22,138 nucleotides of DNA from NCBI GenBank assembly GCA_019419405.1, contig DYAA01000008.1:1-22138 (forward strand), given 5' to 3'. Both the position numbers and the translations under genes were made by a program. The notes below the pieces were generated by a model. That model was not told the DNA's origin. It saw only the letters and a program-made list of their open reading frames with translations, and ran no database searches. Positions 13,485-20,667 of this stretch are shown in pieces (the stretch's first letter is position 1; every line of letters starts with the position of its first letter). The stretch comes from Collinsella sp. Lineage in GTDB: Bacteria; Actinomycetota; Coriobacteriia; Coriobacteriales; Coriobacteriaceae.

Positions 13485-15368
13485 ATGCTCAATAATCACG
13501 AGGCCAATCTAACCGACGAGGAGGCTGCCGCCGAGGTCGCCCGTGTCGCGAAGACCTACCCCGTGGTGCGTTTGCTGTCTGTCGATCAGATTAAGGGCGA
13601 TCCTAACTGCCTGCTCGCCGGCGAACGGTGTCCCTGTCTGCGCCAGTCAAGTCTTGAAGCCTTGGCGGCGGGTTCCGATGAGGTGTCGGAACGGCTGCTC
13701 AACGATGGCGTTGAGTACCGCGCTCGCCTGCGCTCTTTGATGGTTGAGGGCGAGCCTCACGTTCTGCTGATGGTGCGTCCGATTGATGAACAAGAGGCCG
13801 CAGAAGAGGACCTTGTCTACACCGACGTGCTGACGAGCGTGCACAATCGCCGATATTACGAGGAAAAGCTCCGTAGCGCCCGCATGAATGCCGGCGTTGC
13901 GATGATCGACCTTGATGATTTTAAGGTCTTCAACGATACGTGTGGCCGTCATGCCGGCGACCTTGCGCTCGGTGCCGTGGCGACAGCCATGCGCAGCGGA
14001 ATCCGTTCGACTGACGAGCTTGTGCGCTATGGCTGCGACAAGTTTGTGGTTGTCATGCCCAATATTCCCTCCGATGACTTCACCCGTCGCCTGCATCAGG
14101 TGTCCGATGCCGTTCGTTCCACGATTATTCCGGGCCATGAGTACGTGAGCTTGACGGCATGTGTTGGTGGCGTTCGCATTCATGGCGAGACGGTCGATGA
14201 GGGCGTTGGCCGCGCTGTCCAGTTACTGAGCCGCGCTAAGGCAAAAGCCGGTACGGTCGTGACCGATGCCGATTCCATCGAGGCCTTCCAAAGCGAAAAG
14301 CCTTTGGTACTTATTGTCGATGACTCCGAGATGAACCGAGTCATTCTCAGCGAGATGCTCAAGGACGAGTATTGCATCCTCGAGGCCGACAACGGTCGTA
14401 CGGCGCTCGACATGGTCGACCGCTATGGTGATGAGTTGTCGCTCGTGCTGCTGGATATTGTCATGCCGGGCATAAGCGGCTTTGAGGTGCTGGCCGGTCT
14501 GTCGCGCCGATCGGTTAGTGACAATCTGCCTGTCATCATGATTTCGAGCGAAGATTCCGATGATATGGTTCTGCGCGCGTACGAGCTGGGCGCCTCGGAC
14601 TATATCAACCGCCCGTTTGACTCCCGTGTCGTGCGCCGCCGTGTAAGCAACACCATCCGCCTATACGCCAAACAGCGCCGTCTGACGAGCCTGCTGTCCC
14701 AGCAGTACAACGAGCGTGTCAAGAACAGTCGCATGCTCATCGACATCATGGCTGGCGTCATGGAGCTTCGCAACGGCGAGAGCGGCAGGCACGTTACGAA
14801 CATCGAAAAGCTGACCGAGCTGCTGCTTGGCTGTCTGGTCCAGCGTAGCGACACCATTTCCCTTGACAATGAGGAGCGCTCCACGATTGCCCTGGCTTCG
14901 GCGCTGCACGATATCGGCAAGATGTCGATTGACGATGCGATTCTCAACAAACCCGGGCGCCTTACGTCCGAGGAGTTCGAGATTATGAAGACGCATACCA
15001 CGATCGGCGCCGACATGCTGCTTGAGCTGGGTAGCCATCACGCCGGCAATGCGCTTATGGAATATGCGTACCAGATTGCGCGTTGGCATCACGAGCGCTG
15101 GGACGGCAAGGGTTATCCCGATGGCCTTAAGGGCGACGAAATTCCCATTGCCGCACAGGTGGTTTCGGTGGCCGACGTGTACGATGCTCTGACGAGCGTG
15201 CGCGTGTACAAGGACGCTATCCCGCACAAGGAGGCAATTCAGATGATCCTGGACGGTAAGTGCGGCACCTTTAACCCGCTGCTGCTCGATTGTCTGCTTG
15301 AGGTGCAAGACCAAATTGCCGAGACGTTGGCACGCCCCGCCGACGTTGTCGCGTTTCCCACGATTTAG
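13485..15368 (+). CDS. PAS-like / degenerate GGDEF / REC / HD-GYP signalling protein
   Basis: This 627-residue cytoplasmic protein should receive a phosphoryl signal and hydrolyse cyclic di-GMP. Domains in order: residues 25-105, a PAS-like sensor with a cysteine cluster (Cys42, Cys49, Cys51); 112-258, a GGDEF fold keeping IDLDDFK (141-147) and the guanine-contacting ND and GD residues but with the signature changed to GCDKF (183-187); 273-395, a receiver with VDDSEMN, phospho-acceptor Asp324 in LLDIVMPG, and Arg376 where the conserved Lys is expected; 415-615, an HD-GYP domain with His475-Asp476 (LHDIGK) and an intact HHERWDGKGYP (535-545). The ATG at 13485 has GAAAGGG seven bases upstream; the longer frame from 13329 has no domain. 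It is followed after 24 bp by an Hpt gene, so the pair looks like a phosphorelay. There are no membrane segments. Confidence 0.9.
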   Translation: MLNNHEANLTDEEAAAEVARVAKTYPVVRLLSVDQIKGDPNCLLAGERCPCLRQSSLEALAAGSDEVSERLLNDGVEYRARLRSLMVEGEPHVLLMVRPIDEQEAAEEDLVYTDVLTSVHNRRYYEEKLRSARMNAGVAMIDLDDFKVFNDTCGRHAGDLALGAVATAMRSGIRSTDELVRYGCDKFVVVMPNIPSDDFTRRLHQVSDAVRSTIIPGHEYVSLTACVGGVRIHGETVDEGVGRAVQLLSRAKAKAGTVVTDADSIEAFQSEKPLVLIVDDSEMNRVILSEMLKDEYCILEADNGRTALDMVDRYGDELSLVLLDIVMPGISGFEVLAGLSRRSVSDNLPVIMISSEDSDDMVLRAYELGASDYINRPFDSRVVRRRVSNTIRLYAKQRRLTSLLSQQYNERVKNSRMLIDIMAGVMELRNGESGRHVTNIEKLTELLLGCLVQRSDTISLDNEERSTIALASALHDIGKMSIDDAILNKPGRLTSEEFEIMKTHTTIGADMLLELGSHHAGNALMEYAYQIARWHHERWDGKGYPDGLKGDEIPIAAQVVSVADVYDALTSVRVYKDAIPHKEAIQMILDGKCGTFNPLLLDCLLEVQDQIAETLARPADVVAFPTI

Positions 15369-15392
15369 TTTGACCAAAGGAGTTTTTAATCC

Positions 15393-15749
15393 ATGATTTC
15401 CATGCGTGAGGCGTATGAGAAGATCGGCGCCAATTATGATGACGCGTGCGCTCGGCTGATGGGCGAGGAAATGCTCGCCCGCTTTGCCCTCAAGTTTTTG
15501 GATGACGAGAGCATGGACAAGCTGGAGGCCGCCATGGCGGCGGGAGACGCCGAAGGTGCGTTTATGGCAGCGCACACGCTCAAGGGCGTGAGCCAGAACC
15601 TGGGATTCGATAATCTGTACGAGCCGGCGGTCGTGGTGACCGAGGCGCTGCGCGGCGCCGATGCCGTTGACGGCGCTCGCGAGGGGATGCATGCGCTGCA
15701 GCAGCAATATGCGGCTACGATGTCGGCCCTGCGCGAGACGGCCGAATAA
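15393..15749 (+). CDS. Stand-alone Hpt (histidine phosphotransfer) protein
   Basis: This 118-residue four-helix Hpt domain should shuttle a phosphoryl group between a histidine kinase or hybrid receiver and the REC domain encoded just upstream. The phospho-acceptor is His61 in AAHTLKGVSQNLG, the standard Hpt motif. The rest is amphipathic helices of ordinary length. The start ATG 15393 has AAAGGAG ten bases upstream; ATG 15402 (M4) is the alternative. It lies 24 bp after the REC/HD-GYP gene and is surely in the same transcript, which ends at the hairpin at 15793. No histidine kinase is encoded in this window, so the donor must lie elsewhere. Confidence 0.92.
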   Translation: MISMREAYEKIGANYDDACARLMGEEMLARFALKFLDDESMDKLEAAMAAGDAEGAFMAAHTLKGVSQNLGFDNLYEPAVVVTEALRGADAVDGAREGMHALQQQYAATMSALRETAE

Positions 15750-15792
15750 GAGCTTGCGAGCCTTGGGCTGCGCGCCTGTCGCGTATAGGCAA

Positions 15793-15836
15793 AAGGGCGC
15801 CCCGTCGGACCATGTGGCCGGCGGGGCGCCCTTATC
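15793..15836. terminator. Bidirectional intrinsic terminator
   Basis: AAGGGCGCCCCGTCGG (15793-15808) pairs with CCGGCGGGGCGCCCTT (15818-15833), 16 bp with one wobble, flanked by AAAA on the left and TTATCTG on the right. It sits between the Hpt gene (+) and the C26 hydrolase gene (-), whose stop is 22 bases away, and can serve both. Confidence 0.85.
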
Positions 15837-15854
15837 TGTTATGCGGTTCGCGAA

Positions 15855-16664
15855 CTAGCGGGTCTGCTTTACCTTGGCCGCCGCCTCGACAAACGACTTC
15901 CACAGGTTAAAGTCGGTCTCGAGCGTCTGCCAGGTGTACTCGGGATGCCATTGCACACCCAGACAGAACGGCTGGCCTTCGACTTCGATGCACTCGGGAA
16001 CGCCGTCGGTTGCCTTGGCGACCAAGCGCGTGCTCTTACCCAGACGATCGACGCAGCAGTGATGTGCGGAGTTGGTCTGGATCAGCCTGTGCCCGCCAAC
16101 CGCGCGCTCCAGCAGCGAGCCCGGCACGACCTCGACAGGATGCACAGGGTCGTTGAGCACGTGGGTATGGCGCCACTGCGTGCGGCCCTCGCGCGCGCCC
16201 AGGCTCGGCACGTCCATGCACAGGGTGCCGCCGGTGGCGACGTTGAGCAGTTGCGTGCCGCGGCAGGTGGTAAAGAGCGGCTTTTTGGCACGGAGCACCT
16301 CGCTGACCAGCTTAAACTCAAAACTATCGCGGATCTCGCAGCAGAGGGTGGGGTCGTAGGGTCGATCATCGCCCCAACGTTTGGGATTGACATCGGGGCC
16401 GCCGGGAATGGCGATGCCGTCGGCGATATCGACGTAATGACGGATGACCTCAATGTCCTCGGTGATGGACATCTGCAGCGGCAGACCGCCGGCGGCAAGA
16501 ATGGCGTCGACAAAGACACTTGCGATTTCCTCGTTGGGGGAGAGCGTCTCGCTCAAATAGGGCTTCGCTTCTTCCCAGCGTGGTGCTACCAGGATAAGCG
16601 GGCGGTCAGCGGGATCGACGTCGACGTGCGGAGTGTAGGACGATGAGGTGCGGGTTCCGATCAT
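15855..16664 (-). CDS. Gamma-glutamyl-gamma-aminobutyrate hydrolase-like protein (peptidase C26)
   Basis: This 269-residue class I glutamine-amidotransferase-like hydrolase should cut gamma-glutamyl amide bonds, as PuuD does in putrescine degradation. The triad is visible: Cys134 in FTTCRGTQLLNVATGG, His240 in GVQWHPEY and Glu242. ADGIAIPGGPDVNPKRW is the second family signature. The ATG at 16664 is preceded by only a weak GAAAG, so the start is less certain than others; the first 20 residues are poorly conserved in type and a later start is possible. The gene follows the amino-acid ABC operon on the same strand after 87 bp and may be cotranscribed, which would fit a role in releasing glutamate or recycling gamma-glutamyl compounds. 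Substrate not proven. Confidence 0.88.
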   Translation of the reverse strand: MIGTRTSSSYTPHVDVDPADRPLILVAPRWEEAKPYLSETLSPNEEIASVFVDAILAAGGLPLQMSITEDIEVIRHYVDIADGIAIPGGPDVNPKRWGDDRPYDPTLCCEIRDSFEFKLVSEVLRAKKPLFTTCRGTQLLNVATGGTLCMDVPSLGAREGRTQWRHTHVLNDPVHPVEVVPGSLLERAVGGHRLIQTNSAHHCCVDRLGKSTRLVAKATDGVPECIEVEGQPFCLGVQWHPEYTWQTLETDFNLWKSFVEAAAKVKQTR

Positions 16665-16751
16665 GGGTGCGGCTTTCGAATCCGGGTGGACATGGCACAG
16701 GGGTGGCGCGGGACAAACGTTACTGATGAATTTGCCCGCGTGGCAATTGGG

Positions 16752-17516
16752 CTAGTGGCCCTTAATGGAGTTGAGGAAGTCCTGGGCGCGCTTGGTCTTG
16801 GGGTGGTCGAAGAACTCGTCGGGTGTGCCGGTTTCCACGATCTGGCCGTCGGCCATAAACACGACGCGGTCGGCCACGCGGCGGGCGAAGTTCATCTCGT
16901 GCGTGATGACGATCATCGTCATGCCCTGCTGGGCCAGACGGACCATGACCTCGAGCACCTCGTTGATCATTTCGGGGTCAAGGGCGCTCGTGGGCTCGTC
17001 AAAAAGCATGGCCTTGGGTTGCATGGCAAGCGAACGTGCGATGGCTACACGCTGTTGCTGGCCGCCCGAGAGCTGTGCGGGCACCTTATCGGCCTGCTCG
17101 GCAACGCCCACGCGGCCCAGCAGGTCCATGGCGCGCTCACGAGCTTCCTCCTTGGAGACGCCCAGCACATCGACCGGTCCCAGCATGACGTTCTGCAGTA
17201 CGGTCATATGTGCAAACAGGTTGAACTGCTGAAATACCATGCCCAACTCGGCACGCATGCGGGCAAGATCCTTGCCTTCCTGTGGCAGGGGCTCGCCCTC
17301 GATGAGGATCTCGCCTGAGTCGATGGTTTCCAGGCGATTGATGGTTCGGCACATGGTCGACTTGCCCGAGCCCGAGGGTCCGATCACAACGACGACCTCG
17401 CCGCGGTCGACCGAGAGATTGATGTCGTTGAGAACGTGCAGATCGCCGTAGTGCTTATCGACGTGCCTGAGCTCGATCAGCGGCTGATTGCCGGTGGAAG
17501 AGGTGCTCTGTGCCAT
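16752..17516 (-). CDS. Polar amino-acid ABC transporter ATP-binding protein (GlnQ/GluA type)
   Basis: This 254-residue ATPase energises the two permeases encoded upstream. Walker A is GPSGSGKST (46-54), the Q-loop FQQFNLF (95-101), the signature LSGGQQQR (149-156), Walker B LFDEPT (171-176) and the switch histidine His206 in ITHEMNF. Length and motifs are those of GlnQ/HisP/GluA, importers of glutamine, glutamate, aspartate or basic amino acids. The ATG at 17516 has AAGGAG nine bases upstream. It is the last gene of the four-gene transporter operon, 36 bp after the permease. Specificity is set by the binding protein; glutamate/glutamine is the natural guess, not shown by sequence. Confidence 0.95.
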   Translation of the reverse strand: MAQSTSSTGNQPLIELRHVDKHYGDLHVLNDINLSVDRGEVVVVIGPSGSGKSTMCRTINRLETIDSGEILIEGEPLPQEGKDLARMRAELGMVFQQFNLFAHMTVLQNVMLGPVDVLGVSKEEARERAMDLLGRVGVAEQADKVPAQLSGGQQQRVAIARSLAMQPKAMLFDEPTSALDPEMINEVLEVMVRLAQQGMTMIVITHEMNFARRVADRVVFMADGQIVETGTPDEFFDHPKTKRAQDFLNSIKGH

Positions 17517-17552
17517 GGTGCTCGGCTCCTTATGACTCGAAATGGTAAAGCG

Positions 17553-18386
17553 TTAGCGGATGATGGTCGCGCCGGTCTTGTGCGAAACATAGACAGCGGC
17601 CTTGTTGATCGCGACGTTGATGAGGATGTAGATGACCGCGATAACCAGGTAGACCGACACGAGGGCGTCGTAGTTGGTAATGAGCACGCGGGCGTTTTGC
17701 ATGAGGTCGGGGTAGCTCACCACGTAGGCCACGGTGGTGTCTTTGACTACGACCACGAGCTGCGAAATCAACGACGGAATGATAAACCGGATAGCCTGCG
17801 GCAACACGATTTTAAAGGTGATTTTAGCTTTGGAGAGACCGAGTGCCTGGGCGGCCTCGACCTGGCCGCGCGGCACGGCGTTGACGCCGGCACGGAAGAT
17901 CTCGGCAAGTACGCCAGCTGCAGCGAGCGCGACGGGAAGCGTGAGCATCCAAAACGACGGCAGCGCGATCTTGTACTGGGGCAGCACCAAAAAGAAGAAG
18001 TAGATGAACAACAGGCTCGGTACGCCGCGGAAGAAATCGGTGAGCACGCGGCAGACCAGCTGCAGCGGCTTAATGTCGCTGGTACGGCCGAGCATAAGGG
18101 CTAAGCCCAGCACCAGCGCGATGGCGCCAGCGGTGAGTGCGACTTTAACGGTGCCCTCAAAGCCGGCAAGCAGGAACTTCCAGGTGGTGAGGTGCGTAAA
18201 GAAAAACCAATAGTGAACCGAAAGCTGGCCGGTCACATAAAAGCGCTGCAACACGAGGGCGACGAGCACGGCGACGGCAACAAGCGAGATGGCGGTGCCG
18301 ATGCGAATCTTGGCGCGCATCTTGGGGCCGGGAGCCTCGTAGAGCGCATCGCGCATGGTGAGCGCGGAGGTGGAGTGCTTGCTCAT
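17553..18386 (-). CDS. Amino-acid ABC transporter permease (GluD-like)
   Basis: This 277-residue inner-membrane subunit belongs to the HEQRo/polar-amino-acid permease family. After a hydrophilic N-terminus of about 28 residues, the first segment is ISLVAVAVLVALVL, and at least five hydrophobic segments are visible. The conserved start of the transport domain, GFEGTVKVALTAGAIALVLGL, is present, as is the ATPase-contacting EAA loop, GQVEAAQALGLSK...IVLPQAIR. It overlaps the preceding permease gene by 4 nt (ATGA), so the two are made in equal amounts and most likely form a heterodimer. A long N-terminal extension before the transport domain is typical of the GluD-like partner. Confidence 0.93.
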   Translation of the reverse strand: MSKHSTSALTMRDALYEAPGPKMRAKIRIGTAISLVAVAVLVALVLQRFYVTGQLSVHYWFFFTHLTTWKFLLAGFEGTVKVALTAGAIALVLGLALMLGRTSDIKPLQLVCRVLTDFFRGVPSLLFIYFFFLVLPQYKIALPSFWMLTLPVALAAAGVLAEIFRAGVNAVPRGQVEAAQALGLSKAKITFKIVLPQAIRFIIPSLISQLVVVVKDTTVAYVVSYPDLMQNARVLITNYDALVSVYLVIAVIYILINVAINKAAVYVSHKTGATIIR

Positions 18387-19042
18387 CGGAGGATCCTCAC
18401 CTTCTTATCGATGTAGTTGCCAATGTGGCTCACCACAAAGGCCGTGCCCAGGTAGCCGAGCGCCGAGATAAAGAACGCGGCGACGCCGCCGAGCGAGCGC
18501 GTGTTGATGTAGCTCACCACGCCGGTGAGCTCCTGCGGTTGCAACGGCACCTGACTGCCGAGCGCGGTGGTGAGCATGACGGCGATAAAGAGGTTGGTCA
18601 TGGGCAACACGCTCGAGCGCAGCGCCTGCGGAATCACGATCTTGGCGAGGATACGGCTGAAGCTCATGCCGAGCGAACGTGCGGCTTCGACCTGACCGAC
18701 GCCGACGGTGTTGATGCCGCTCATAAAGTTCTCGGAGCCAAAGGCCGAGCCCAAAAGAACCGTGGCGACGATAACGCAGGTGCGGTAGGGTAGGACGACC
18801 TTGAGCGGCGGCAGCGCATAGACGACGATGATGAGCAGTGCGATGCCGGGGATGTTACGGAAGACCTGGACATACAGGTCGCCAAAGACGCGCAGCGGCT
18901 TGAGCGGCGACACGCGCATCACGGTGACGGCGACGGCCAGCACCATGGCGATGGCAAACGACTCAAGCGTCATGCCCCAGGTTGCTAGCAGCGCGTCGAT
19001 ATAGTTCTGGCCATAGAGCGACCAGAGCTCGGAGAGACTCAT
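18383..19042 (-). CDS. Amino-acid ABC transporter permease (GluC-like)
   Basis: This 219-residue partner permease has the family opening (ALLATWGMTLESFAIAMVLA), PLRVFGDLYVQVFRNIPGIALLIIV, and the EAA loop GQVEAARSLGMSFSRILAKIVIPQALR. Five hydrophobic segments can be counted. The ATG at 19042 has GGGAGG five bases upstream. It is the second gene of the operon, 138 bp after the binding-protein gene with a hairpin between, and its stop overlaps the start of the second permease gene. Confidence 0.93.
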   Translation of the reverse strand: MSLSELWSLYGQNYIDALLATWGMTLESFAIAMVLAVAVTVMRVSPLKPLRVFGDLYVQVFRNIPGIALLIIVVYALPPLKVVLPYRTCVIVATVLLGSAFGSENFMSGINTVGVGQVEAARSLGMSFSRILAKIVIPQALRSSVLPMTNLFIAVMLTTALGSQVPLQPQELTGVVSYINTRSLGGVAAFFISALGYLGTAFVVSHIGNYIDKKVRILR

Positions 19043-19059
19043 GCGGACCTCCCGCCGAT

Positions 19060-19092
19060 AAGGAAAGGGGCTCCCGTGTGTACGGAAGCCCC
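19060..19092 (-). terminator. Intercistronic hairpin between binding-protein and permease genes
   Basis: GGGGCTCCCG (19067-19076) pairs with CGGAAGCCCC (19083-19092) with one mismatch. On the minus strand it is followed by TTTCCTTAT. In binding-protein operons such a hairpin commonly attenuates transcription or protects the upstream message, giving excess binding protein; that role is inferred. The rest of the 138-bp gap contains a small near-palindrome at about 19126-19142. Confidence 0.6.
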
Positions 19093-19180
19093 GACAACTC
19101 AGTGAGGAAACAGTTTACCGCAATAAAGCGCATCATGCGTTTCCGTATGGTTTCGCAGCGGCCGTTACCAGGCTCGCTGC

Positions 19181-20176
19181 CTAGGCGCCGATCTCGGGCA
19201 GCTCGGGAACATTGGTGTCGCCCGTACGGTCGCCGATGCAGATCTGCCACAGCTCGGTCCAGGTGCCGTCGTCCTCGATCTTCTTAAGGAAGTCGTTAAC
19301 GAAGGCGACGCCGTCGGAATCGAGCGGCAGACCGATGCCATAGGGCTCCTTGCTGCCGAAGGGCTTGCCGGCAATCTTGTACTTGCCGGGCTCGCGGACC
19401 AGGGCGCTCTGCTGCATGTTGTTGTCGATGACGTAGGCGTCAACACGACCCTGCTGGAGTGCCTGGCGGGCCTCCTCGTCGGTCTTGAACTCCTGCTGGC
19501 TGGCCTTGGGGGCGAACTCCTCCAGGATGGCAGGGCCGTTGGAGCCGGACTGGACGGCGACGTTCTTGTCGGCCAGGTCGTCGACGCTCTTGATGTCGTC
19601 GTTATCGGCGAGCACCAGGATGGCCTGCTGGGTGTAGTAGTAGGGGCCGGCGAAGGAGACGAGCTTCTTGCGCTCGTCGGTAATGGTGTAGGTGGCAAAG
19701 ACAGCGTCGACCTGGCCGTTCTGCAGGACAGACTCGCGCGTGTCCGAGGTCACCTGGGTGATCTCGACCTTGTTCTCGCCCAGAATGTAGTTGGACAGGA
19801 GCTGTGCGATACCGGCGTCGAAGCCGCGGGTCTGACCGTCTTTCTCGTTGAGGAGGGAGAAGAGCGTGGAGGTCTGAACGCCACCGATCTTAAAGACGCC
19901 GGCGTCCTTAACGGCCGTGGCCCAGGTGCTGGCGGCGATGGCGTCGTCATCGGCCTTGGGGCCGTTGTCGACGAGCTTGTCGAATGCCTTGGCGTCGAGC
20001 GTGGCGGAAACTTCGGTATCCTTGGAGCTCTTGGAGGAGCCGGCGGCGGAACCCTTGTCGGCCTCGGCGCTGGTGTCGGAGCAGCCGGCAAGACCAAGGC
20101 CGGCGACGGTTGCGAAGGTGGCGGCAACGAAGCCGCGGCGGTCGAGAACGACCTGCTGGGAGAGGTTCTTGCTCAT
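19181..20176 (-). CDS. Amino-acid ABC transporter substrate-binding lipoprotein
   Basis: This 331-residue solute-binding protein (SBP_bac_3 family) captures a polar amino acid outside the membrane. The N-terminus combines a twin-arginine-like motif (DRRGFVAA, Arg13-Arg14) with a lipobox ending LAGC at Cys32, so it is probably a Tat-exported lipoprotein. A Ser/Lys/Asp-rich linker follows to about residue 60. Family landmarks are FKIGGVQTSTLFSLLNEKDGQTRGFDAGIAQLL, SDTRESVLQNGQVDAVFATYTITDERK, VAVQSGSNGPAILEE and the closing YGIGLPLDSDGVAFVNDFLKKI. The ATG at 20176 has GAAAGGTG seven bases upstream. It is first in the operon, under the promoter at 20220-20249. Ligand residues cannot be read with confidence; glutamate or glutamine is likely. 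Confidence 0.94.
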   Translation of the reverse strand: MSKNLSQQVVLDRRGFVAATFATVAGLGLAGCSDTSAEADKGSAAGSSKSSKDTEVSATLDAKAFDKLVDNGPKADDDAIAASTWATAVKDAGVFKIGGVQTSTLFSLLNEKDGQTRGFDAGIAQLLSNYILGENKVEITQVTSDTRESVLQNGQVDAVFATYTITDERKKLVSFAGPYYYTQQAILVLADNDDIKSVDDLADKNVAVQSGSNGPAILEEFAPKASQQEFKTDEEARQALQQGRVDAYVIDNNMQQSALVREPGKYKIAGKPFGSKEPYGIGLPLDSDGVAFVNDFLKKIEDDGTWTELWQICIGDRTGDTNVPELPEIGA

Positions 20177-20219
20177 GGTAGAACACCTTTCTCAATAAAA
20201 TCCCTAGCGGTTGAGTAGA

Positions 20220-20249
20220 GTTATACCCTATCCGGCTCAAATGGGTCAA
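20220..20249 (-). promoter_or_regulatory. Promoter of the amino-acid ABC transporter operon
   Basis: On the minus strand, TTGACC (20249-20244) and TATAAC (20225-20220) are 18 bases apart, a strong sigma-70-type match, 44 bp upstream of the ATG of the binding-protein gene. The leader from about 20212 to the start is short and no riboswitch fold is apparent. Confidence 0.7.
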
Positions 20250-20292
20250 CACGAAATAACTCAGAAACATACTTGTCTTATGGGTAATTCTA

Positions 20293-20338
20293 CCTACCAA
20301 AAAGGGACAGGTTTATTTTGGTAGGCTTTATCTGGGCA
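20293..20338 (+). repeat. Dispersed hairpin repeat, copy 4 (compensated pair)
   Basis: CCTACCAAAA (20293-20302) pairs perfectly with TTTTGGTAGG (20316-20325). Relative to copies 1-3, CCTGCC became CCTACC and GGCAGG became GGTAGG, so both sides of one base pair changed and pairing is kept. The loop AGGGACAGGTTTA and the tail TATCTGGGCAAACG match copy 1. It lies upstream of the ABC operon promoter. Confidence 0.85.
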
Positions 20339-20395
20339 AACGTTGATTATTACAGCTAAGAAAGCGTTTTGCGGGCGGCCGGTCTCGTTGTTTTG

Positions 20396-20614
20396 TCTCA
20401 ATCTGTAACAGGTAGACGAGGAAATGGGTTCTAGCTGTTACAGATCGAGATTATCTCTTCAGGGGGATTCGAATGTCTCGATCTGTAACATCTGGACGGA
20501 CAAAAGGTCTCTAGCTGTTACAGATTGAGACAAAGGTCTGGGACTAAGATGTCTTATCTAGATCTGTAACATCTGGACGAGGATTTATCCTCTAGATGTT
20601 ACAGATTGAGATAA
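20396..20614. repeat. Three-unit tandem hairpin array, 80-81 bp period
   Basis: Each unit has ATCTGTAACA, exactly 25 nt, then TGTTACAGAT. The left cores start at 20401, 20481 and 20562 and the right cores at 20436, 20516 and 20597. Pairing extends outward through TCTCA/CGAGA-like flanks, giving arms of 15, 17 and up to 21 bp with few mismatches. Within the 25-nt loops GACG at loop positions 5-8 and CTAG at 21-24 are identical in all units while the middle varies; in unit 3 the middle forms its own hairpin, GAGGA/TCCTC. The array occupies most of the gap between the DXS-like gene's terminator and the ABC operon promoter. The rest of that gap, about 20340-20395, shows nothing I can name. Confidence 0.88.
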
Positions 20615-20624
20615 TCGCGCCGCG

Positions 20625-20663
20625 AAAATAAAAACCTTCGCAGGGGTGCTTCCCTTGCGGAGG
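20625..20663 (-). terminator. Intrinsic terminator of the DXS-like gene
   Basis: CCTTCGCAGGGG (20635-20646) pairs with CCCTTGCGGAGG (20652-20663), 12 bp including wobbles. It lies directly after the minus-strand stop codon and is followed by TTTTTATTTT. The other side carries TTTTTT as well, so it could work in both directions. Confidence 0.85.
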
Positions 20664-20667
20664 TTTT

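Noticed and set aside
20396..20614. CRISPR array
   Set aside because: Only three units; each unit is a dyad with a 25-nt loop, spacers of about 35 nt are not bounded by identical direct repeats of normal length, and no cas gene is nearby.
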